Source: Micrococcaceae bacterium UBA6021 (GTDB lineage: Bacteria; Actinomycetota; Actinomycetes; Actinomycetales; Micrococcaceae). Taken from it: DNA of 22,683 nt. Location of the stretch: assembly GCA_002427975.1 (NCBI GenBank), contig DIZT01000290.1:1202-23884 (forward strand), given 5' to 3'. Below, in pieces: positions 18,160-22,683 of the stretch. Numbering within the stretch: position 1 is the stretch's first letter; every line of letters begins with the position of its first letter. Position numbers and translations under genes: made by a program. The notes below the pieces were generated by a model. The model ran no database searches. It was not told where the DNA came from and saw only the letters and a program-made list of their open reading frames with translations.

Positions 18160-18762
18160 TCAGGACGGGTATTGCCCGCGCTTCACGAGGGGCTTGGGCA
18201 GGCGCAGTTTGCGGAACTGCATGGAACGCATGGAGCCGTACCAGACGGTACCGCGCTCAACGTCACCGAACTTCTCCGTGATCTTCTTGCGGAGTTGCCG
18301 GGAAAGAATGAACACGTCCACAAAGACGGCCAGGAACATCACCCAGAAACCACCGAGGACGTAGATCATCTGGTCACTGGAAGCCGGCACAATCAGGGAA
18401 ATGATGACAAATACGAGGGCCCCGAACATCAGGTATTCGCCCAGGCTGAAACGCGCATCAACATAGTCGCGGGCAAAGCGCTTCTGCGGACCCTTGTCCC
18501 GCAAGGGCAGGAACTTCTCGTCACCGGTGTCGAGAGCCCGGCGCATTTTGGTCCGCTGGTCCTGGATTGTCTGGCGCTCAGCCGCCTTGGACGCCTTGCG
18601 GTCCTCCGGCACCAGGGGCCGCTTGCGGGCTGCCTCCTGGGCTTTGCGCTTAGGCGTGGGCGCACCCTTGCCCAACGCGGCATCCTGCCGGGCTGCCGCT
18701 TCAGCGGCCTGCTGGTCTATTGTTTGCTGCGCCGTTGGCGCTTCCTTTTTACGTCCGAACAC
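18160..18762 (-). CDS. DUF3043 family membrane protein
   Basis: A 200-residue protein of the actinobacterial DUF3043 family, function unknown. The first 100 residues are hydrophilic, alanine-rich and strongly charged, with the family signature GAPTPKRKAQEAARKRPL (33-50). Two membrane helices follow at about 108-126 (LGEYLMFGALVFVIISLIV) and 131-153 (QMIYVLGGFWVMFLAVFVDVF), then a basic C-terminal tail. The start is GTG at 18762; TATTCT on the minus strand (18774-18769) is 6 bases upstream, so the mRNA is probably leaderless. It is convergent with pyrD and divergent from the M20 peptidase gene, with a 54-bp gap between the starts. Confidence 0.88.
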   Translation of the reverse strand: MFGRKKEAPTAQQTIDQQAAEAAARQDAALGKGAPTPKRKAQEAARKRPLVPEDRKASKAAERQTIQDQRTKMRRALDTGDEKFLPLRDKGPQKRFARDYVDARFSLGEYLMFGALVFVIISLIVPASSDQMIYVLGGFWVMFLAVFVDVFILSRQLRKKITEKFGDVERGTVWYGSMRSMQFRKLRLPKPLVKRGQYPS

Positions 18763-18768
18763 ATGAAC

Positions 18769-18774
18769 AGAATA
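18769..18774 (-). promoter_or_regulatory. Candidate -10 element of the DUF3043 gene
   Basis: Read on the minus strand, TATTCT is followed by 6 bases and then the GTG start. This spacing places transcription start at the start codon. No clear -35 hexamer was found. Pattern-based only. Confidence 0.45.
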
Positions 18775-18803
18775 CCTTGCGGCCTGCGGAGATTCGGCGC
18801 GGG

Positions 18804-18809
18804 TATTGT
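18804..18809 (+). promoter_or_regulatory. Candidate -10 element of the M20 peptidase gene
   Basis: TATTGT is followed by 7 bases and then ATG 18817, consistent with a leaderless mRNA. A TTGCGG at 18777-18782 could be the -35, but the 21-base spacing is longer than usual. Confidence 0.45.
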
Positions 18810-18816
18810 GTTCGCC

Positions 18817-20262
18817 ATGACTGCCACGCCATCAGCAAATCCGTCCGACGCCAACACCCCCGGTTCCGGCCACCCTGCAGCGGCCATCGATGCGGACGGA
18901 CTCAGGCTGTCCGTCACGCGTTCCTTCGATGCCACCCTTGACCGGCTCAAGGAACTGGTTGCCATTCCAGGCATCGCCTGGCCCAGTTTCGATCCTGCTC
19001 CCTTGGAGGCCAGCGCACAGGCTGTGGCCGAACTGTTGCGGGCAGCCGGAGTCGAGGAAGTCCAGGTCCTGCGCAGCCACAGGGAGGACGGCACCCCGGG
19101 CGGGCCTGCCGTCGTCGCCCGCCGCCAGCCCGCGGACGGGAAGCCGACCATCCTGCTGTACGCCCACCACGACGTCCAGCCGCCCGGGGATCCGGCGCTG
19201 TGGGAAACAGAGCCTTTCGCCGCCGTCGAACGGGACGGCCGGCTCTATGGCCGCGGCGCTGCTGATGACAAAGCCGGAATCATGGCCCATGTGGCCGCCT
19301 ATGCTGCAGCGGCCGAGGTTCTGGGCGCGGAATTCGGTCTCGGCGTGACGTTCTTTTTCGAAGGGGAGGAGGAAGCCGGGTCTCCCACCTTCCGCCCCTT
19401 CCTGGAAACGCATCGGGAACTGCTGAAGGCAGATGTGATCGTGGTGGCCGATTCCAGCAACTGGAAGGTGGGCATTCCCGCCCTGACCACCAGCCTGCGC
19501 GGCCTCGTGGACGGCACCATTGAAGTCCGCGTACTGGATCATGCTGTCCACTCAGGCATGTTCGGCGGACCAGTGCTGGACGCTCCCACCCTGCTGTCCC
19601 GTTTGATCGCCACCCTCCACGACGCGGCAGGCAACGTGGCCATCGAGGGTCTGGTCTCTGATGACAAGGCCGGCGTGGAGCTCACCGAAGCGGAGTACCG
19701 TGCCGATGCCTCGGTTCTGGACGGCGTCCGGCTCGCAGGCACGGGAAGCATTGCCGCACGCCTTTGGACGAAACCGGCCCTGTCCATCATCGGCTTCGAC
19801 GCACCAGCCGTCGACGTGGCGTCAAATACGCTCCTGCCGCGGGCGCGCGCCAAGTTCAGCCTGCGCCTCGCGCCGGGCCAGGATCCGGCGGCGGCGATGG
19901 AAGCCGTGCAGCGGCACGTTCAGGCCAACGCACCTTTTGGGGCGCAGGTGGTGTTCACGCCGGGGGAGAGCGGAAATTCGTTCCAAGCCGATACAGGTTC
20001 AACGGCCGCGAAGTTTGCCATGTGGGCTCTGGGGGAGGCCTGGGGTGTTCCCGCGGTGGAGATGGGGATCGGCGGGTCGATTCCGTTTATCGCGGACCTG
20101 ATGGACGTCTATCCGGATGTCCAGATCCTCGTGACCGGTGTCGAGGATCCGGATTCCCGTGCCCACAGTGCCAACGAGTCGCTCCACATCGGCGATTTCA
20201 GGAACGCAGTGGTCGCCGAGGCGCTGCTGCTCGCACGGCTGAACACCGAAGGCCTAGGCTGA
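18817..20262 (+). CDS. M20 family metallodipeptidase
   Basis: The 481-residue protein belongs to the M20 dinuclear-zinc peptidase family (dipeptidase/CNDP-like branch). The metal-site motifs are in order: YAHHDVQP (His117, Asp119), GRGAADDKAG (Asp150), FFFEGEEEAGSP (Glu185/186 region), VADSSNW (Asp212) and the late RAHSANESLHIGDF histidine. The dimerisation/lid domain sits between about 225 and 380 (HSGMFGGPVLDAPTLLSRLI). The likely role is hydrolysis of dipeptides in the cytoplasm; substrate range cannot be read from sequence. I chose ATG 18817 because it begins a normal-length product and follows a candidate -10 at 18804-18809. The same frame stays open far upstream, back through the pyrD terminator and the DUF3043 gene, but that extension has no coding character. 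An in-frame GTG at 18808 is a minor alternative. Confidence 0.92.
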   Translation: MTATPSANPSDANTPGSGHPAAAIDADGLRLSVTRSFDATLDRLKELVAIPGIAWPSFDPAPLEASAQAVAELLRAAGVEEVQVLRSHREDGTPGGPAVVARRQPADGKPTILLYAHHDVQPPGDPALWETEPFAAVERDGRLYGRGAADDKAGIMAHVAAYAAAAEVLGAEFGLGVTFFFEGEEEAGSPTFRPFLETHRELLKADVIVVADSSNWKVGIPALTTSLRGLVDGTIEVRVLDHAVHSGMFGGPVLDAPTLLSRLIATLHDAAGNVAIEGLVSDDKAGVELTEAEYRADASVLDGVRLAGTGSIAARLWTKPALSIIGFDAPAVDVASNTLLPRARAKFSLRLAPGQDPAAAMEAVQRHVQANAPFGAQVVFTPGESGNSFQADTGSTAAKFAMWALGEAWGVPAVEMGIGGSIPFIADLMDVYPDVQILVTGVEDPDSRAHSANESLHIGDFRNAVVAEALLLARLNTEGLG

Positions 20263-20283
20263 GTGCGCTGCCTCAAGAGTGCC

Positions 20284-20332
20284 GACTAACCAACGCCGCT
20301 GGGAACAATCATCAGACAGGCTTGGTTACGTC
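20284..20332 (+). repeat. Imperfect inverted repeat upstream of erpA
   Basis: GACTAACCAA (20284-20293) pairs with TTGGTTACGTC (20322-20332) over 10 positions with one bulged C, around a 28-base loop. The right arm contains the candidate -35 TTGGTT of the erpA promoter. It may be an operator or a weak terminator of the M20 gene; I cannot decide. Confidence 0.4.
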
Positions 20333-20350
20333 AGCAGTTAGAGCTATACG
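20322..20350 (+). promoter_or_regulatory. Candidate erpA promoter
   Basis: TTGGTT (20322-20327) and TATACG (20345-20350) are spaced by 17 bases in a locally AT-richer stretch. This would give a leader of about 90 bases before erpA. The stretch just downstream contains an inverted repeat GCTATA (20343-20348)/TATAGC (20373-20378) with an inner CGTC/GACG pair, which could be operator or RNA structure. Confidence 0.4.
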
Positions 20351-20447
20351 TCTGACCGACGTAGCATGTAGCTATAGCCCGTACCGTATCCGTAGGGGCA
20401 GGCGCCGCTGACGCGGGGCCGCCAGGACCGTCCTAAGGTAGGCCATA

Positions 20448-20837
20448 ATGAGCACCGCAACCAACGAGAACCTCACCGAGACCGCCAGCGCTGCCAGCGA
20501 TGAACTGGCCGCACACGAGGTCAAACTGACCGACGTTGCCGCAGGCAAGGTCCGCAGCCTCCTGGAGCAGGAAGGCCGGACCGATCTGCGCCTCCGCGTT
20601 GCCGTCCAGCCCGGCGGCTGCTCCGGCCTCATCTACCAGCTCTACTTTGACGAGCGCCTCCTTGACGGAGATGCCGTCCGTGACTATGACGGTGTAGAGG
20701 TTGTAGTGGACAAGATGAGCGTGCCGTACCTCAGTGGTGCCAGCATCGACTTCGAGGACACCATCTCCAAGCAGGGTTTCACCATTGACAACCCCAACGC
20801 CGGTGGCTCCTGCGCCTGCGGTGATTCGTTCCACTGA
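20448..20837 (+). CDS. erpA: HesB/IscA-type iron-sulfur cluster carrier (ErpA-like)
   Basis: The 129-residue A-type carrier receives Fe-S clusters from the assembly machinery and delivers them to target enzymes. The three ligand cysteines are present: Cys58 in PGGCSGLIYQ and Cys122/Cys124 in the terminal GGSCACGDSF. The SVPYLSGASIDFEDTISKQGFTIDNPNA region is typical of ErpA. The first 22 residues are a family-unrelated acidic/Ser-Thr extension before the domain begins at HEVKLTDVAAGKV. The start is ATG at 20448, with AAGGTAGG (20435-20442) 5 bases upstream. It lies upstream of the cytochrome oxidase genes, a common actinobacterial placement, separated from ctaC by a long hairpin. Confidence 0.95.
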   Translation: MSTATNENLTETASAASDELAAHEVKLTDVAAGKVRSLLEQEGRTDLRLRVAVQPGGCSGLIYQLYFDERLLDGDAVRDYDGVEVVVDKMSVPYLSGASIDFEDTISKQGFTIDNPNAGGSCACGDSFH

Positions 20838-20845
20838 CCCGGTCC

Positions 20846-20920
20846 TTTCGCCCGATGCCGGCGCCTGCTTTCCGTCCGCCAAAAACGGCACGAAGGCACG
20901 GCGCCGACATGTGGGCGAAA
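20846..20920 (+). other. Long hairpin between erpA and ctaC
   Basis: Beginning 9 bases after the erpA stop, 20846-20865 pairs with 20900-20920: TTTCGCCC/GGGCGAAA (8 bp), a small internal loop, ATG/CAT (3 bp), one C/A mismatch, then CGGCGCC/GGCGCCG (7 bp). Continuing inward, TGCTTTC (20866-20872) pairs with GAAGGCA (20892-20898), including one G-U, and GCC/GGC (20878-20880/20887-20889) close an AAAAAC loop. The whole 75-base segment can fold into one rod. It lacks a T-tract after the right arm, so it may be a terminator of non-standard type, a 3'-end stabiliser or a small structured RNA. Confidence 0.55.
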
Positions 20921-20940
20921 CGCCCGGCGGAGCGGTAAGC

Positions 20941-20969
20941 TCTACACCGAGTAGTAAAACTTTTAGTGT
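20941..20969 (+). promoter_or_regulatory. Candidate ctaC promoter
   Basis: TCTACA (20941-20946, four of six matches to TTGACA) and TAGTGT (20964-20969, TANNNT) have 17-base spacing. Transcription would start near 20976, about 48 bases before the ctaC GTG. This conflicts with a full-length RNA hairpin at 20970-20996, so one of the two readings may be wrong. Confidence 0.35.
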
Positions 20970-20996
20970 GCCCGGAAGCCCTTTGGGCGGCCGGGC
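20970..20996 (+). other. Hairpin upstream of ctaC
   Basis: GCCCGG-AA-GCCC (20970-20981) and GGGC-GG-CCGGGC (20985-20996) form 10 base pairs around a TTT loop, interrupted by a symmetric 2x2 A/G internal loop. It ends 13 bases before the ctaC ribosome-binding site AGGAAGG (21010-21016). It could be a leader structure, a DNA operator or a weak terminator. Confidence 0.5.
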
Positions 20997-21023
20997 AACA
21001 GCAACAAGTAGGAAGGGCCGTCT

Positions 21024-21896
21024 GTGAGTTCGCAGAACCGAACCGGCAGCCGACGCAAAACGATCATTAAGATCTCAGGCTTGGCAGTTGCCGGCGCGTT
21101 GGTTTTGACTGGATGTTCGCCAGAGGTAGAGAAGGGGTGGCTGCCCACCGAGCGTGGCACCACCAGTAACACTGACCGGATCATGGACCTCTGGGTCAAC
21201 TCATGGATTGCCGCCCTGGTTGTGGGCATCATTACGTGGGGTTTGATCGTCTGGTGCCTTGTCGCCTACCGCCGCCGCAAGGGCACCACGGGTTTCCCGC
21301 GGCAGACCAGCTTTAACCTCCCGCTGGAGGTCTTCTACCTGACCATCCCACTGTTCATGGTCCTGGTCTTCTTCTACTTCACCGACCGCGACCTGCAGGC
21401 CATTGATGATCGCTCTCAACCTGCCGACGTCGTGGTTGACGTCCGTGGTAAACAGTGGGCCTGGGACTTCAACTACAAGTCCGGCCAGGTCGTCACTGAG
21501 GATCTCCACGAGGCCGGCGTTCAGGCACACCTGACCGGCGACACGATCAACAAGGACGCTTTGCCGACGCTTTACCTGCCGGTTGGAAAGTCCGTTGACC
21601 TCGAACTGAACTCTCGCGATGTCATCCACTCCTTCTGGGTTCCCGCCTTCCTGCAGAAGCGCGACCTGATCCCGGGAAAGACCAACTACATCAGGTTCAC
21701 CCCCACCAAGGAGGGAACCTATGACGGCAAGTGCGCCGAACTCTGCGGTGAATACCACTCCGAAATGCTGTTCCGGGTCAAGGTTGTCTCGCAAGCCGAA
21801 TTCACGGCCCATATGGACAAGCTCAAGGCAGACGGCAATACCGGACTTCTCGGCGACGCGTACAACCGCAACCCGAACCTGAACGAAATTAAGTAA
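21024..21896 (+). CDS. ctaC: Cytochrome c oxidase subunit II
   Basis: The 290-residue subunit carries the CuA centre of aa3-type cytochrome c oxidase, the terminal oxidase of aerobic respiration. The N-terminus is a lipoprotein signal ([12 protein letters not shown], Cys31). Two membrane helices lie at about 58-82 and 101-119. The periplasmic-side cupredoxin domain has the CuA ligands His202 ([12 protein letters not shown]) and Cys237, Glu239, Cys241, His245 and Met248 in [13 protein letters not shown]; all are intact. QWAWDFNY is the aromatic electron-entry region. The start is GTG at 21024, with AGGAAGG 7 bases upstream. Its stop is 11 bases before ctaD, so the two are co-transcribed. Confidence 0.97.
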   Translation: MSSQNRTGSRRKTIIKISGLAVAGALVLTGCSPEVEKGWLPTERGTTSNTDRIMDLWVNSWIAALVVGIITWGLIVWCLVAYRRRKGTTGFPRQTSFNLPLEVFYLTIPLFMVLVFFYFTDRDLQAIDDRSQPADVVVDVRGKQWAWDFNYKSGQVVTEDLHEAGVQAHLTGDTINKDALPTLYLPVGKSVDLELNSRDVIHSFWVPAFLQKRDLIPGKTNYIRFTPTKEGTYDGKCAELCGEYHSEMLFRVKVVSQAEFTAHMDKLKADGNTGLLGDAYNRNPNLNEIK

Positions 21897-21907
21897 GGGG
21901 AGCCGAC

Positions 21908-22683
21908 GTGTCTACTTACACTCAATATGCACCTGCAGGATCCCTGGAGGCTCCCGTAGTTCCCAGGTCCAAGGGACGCATCGTCGTCAACTGGATCACC
22001 TCCACCGACCACAAGACCATCGGGTACATGTACCTGATCGCGTCGTTTGTGTTCTTCTGCCTCGGTGGCGTCATGGCGCTGCTGATGCGTGCCGAGCTGT
22101 TCGAACCGGGCATGCAGATCCTGCAGACCAAAGAGCAGTACAACCAGCTGTTCACGATGCACGGCACCGTGATGCTGCTGATGTTCGCGACGCCGCTGTT
22201 CGCAGGCTTCACCAACGTCATCATGCCGCTGCAGATCGGTGCCCCTGACGTCGCCTTCCCGCGGCTGAATGCCCTGGCGTTCTGGTTCTTCCTCTTCGGC
22301 TCCACCATCGCGGTGTCCGGCTTCATCACCCCGCAGGGTGCGGCGTCGTTCGGCTGGTTCGCCTACGCTCCGCTGTCCAACACGACCTTCAGCCCTGGCA
22401 TCGGCGGTGACTTGTGGGTCTTCGGCCTGGCGCTGTCCGGTTTCGGCACCATCCTGGGCGCGGTCAACTTCATCACCACCATCATCTGCATGCGCGCCCC
22501 GGGCATGACCATGTGGCGGATGCCCATCTTCACCTGGAACGCACTGGTGACGTCCATCCTGGTACTGATGGCTTTCCCGCCACTGGCTGCAGCCCTGTTC
22601 GCGCTCGGCGCCGACCGGCGCTTCGGTGCACACATCTTCGACCCGGAAAACGGCGGCGCCGTCCTCTGGCAGCACCTGTTCTG
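21908..22683 (+). CDS. ctaD: Cytochrome c oxidase subunit I (5' part)
   Basis: The first 258 codons of the haem-copper catalytic subunit; the gene runs off the right edge. The start is GTG at 21908, with GGGGAG (21897-21902) 5 bases upstream, giving [16 protein letters not shown]. The family opening [16 protein letters not shown] is followed by several membrane helices. His85 in [19 protein letters not shown] is the expected low-spin haem a ligand. [24 protein letters not shown] and [23 protein letters not shown] are strongly conserved subunit I segments. The window ends at WQHLF, where the family continues into the CuB-binding region (GHPEVY), so the CuB histidines cannot be checked. Confidence 0.97.
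   Translation, partial: MSTYTQYAPAGSLEAPVVPRSKGRIVVNWITSTDHKTIGYMYLIASFVFFCLGGVMALLMRAELFEPGMQILQTKEQYNQLFTMHGTVMLLMFATPLFAGFTNVIMPLQIGAPDVAFPRLNALAFWFFLFGSTIAVSGFITPQGAASFGWFAYAPLSNTTFSPGIGGDLWVFGLALSGFGTILGAVNFITTIICMRAPGMTMWRMPIFTWNALVTSILVLMAFPPLAAALFALGADRRFGAHIFDPENGGAVLWQHLF

Noticed and set aside
18070..20262. A 730-codon open frame that could be read as a fusion ending in the M20 peptidase
   Set aside because: The first 249 codons run across the pyrD terminator and antisense to the DUF3043 gene and show no family resemblance; the peptidase starts at ATG 18817.
21719..22675. A 318-codon minus-strand open frame opposite ctaC/ctaD
   Set aside because: Composition is typical of an antisense shadow (His/Gln/Arg/Glu rich), and the plus strand encodes conserved oxidase subunits.

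Overview
The window is high-GC DNA carrying a conserved block of actinobacterial housekeeping genes. Protein wording and gene order (DUF3097 | hrcA-dnaJ-rsmE ... phoH-ybeY-CNNM-era ... leuA ... recO-uppS ... pyrD, DUF3043, erpA, ctaC-ctaD) fit a member of the Micrococcaceae, most like Arthrobacter/Pseudarthrobacter; the genus is inferred from memory of these families, not from a search. I see no rRNA or tRNA gene, insertion sequence, prophage, CRISPR array or obvious transferred island. GTG and TTG starts are frequent, and several genes look leaderless.

Layout. 1-215 (-): 5' part of a DUF3097 gene, divergent from the heat-shock unit hrcA-dnaJ-rsmE (375-3378), which starts behind a near-consensus CIRCE operator. 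3414-4370 (-): GerMN/Gmad2 lipoprotein, convergent with rsmE. 4371-4741: divergent promoter region and a structured phoH leader. 4742-8583: tightly overlapping phoH-ybeY-CNNM transporter-era unit (RNA quality control, ribosome maturation, ion transport, ribosome GTPase). 8682-10259: LytR-CpsA-Psr wall ligase, separated by a large two-way terminator from a convergent M13 metallopeptidase (10337-12289). 12405-14285: a short leucine-codon leader peptide, an attenuator-like hairpin and leuA. 14370-15955: recO-uppS. 15910-16920 (-): alpha/beta hydrolase whose 3' end overlaps that of uppS. 16996-18069: pyrD, ending at a perfect 19-bp stem terminator. 18160-18762 (-): DUF3043 membrane protein, divergent from an M20 dipeptidase (18817-20262). 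20448-20837: ErpA-type Fe-S carrier. 21024-end: ctaC and the 5' part of ctaD (cytochrome aa3 oxidase).

The coding content is ordinary. No undescribed multi-gene system is visible. What deserves a second look lies between genes: the leuA leader peptide/attenuator, a long structured hairpin between erpA and ctaC, a structured phoH leader with a displaced ribosome-binding site, a CIRCE operator covering an upstream in-frame ATG of hrcA, face-to-face -10 elements between the hydrolase and pyrD, and a set of likely leaderless starts. All structures were paired by eye and no folding energies were calculated.
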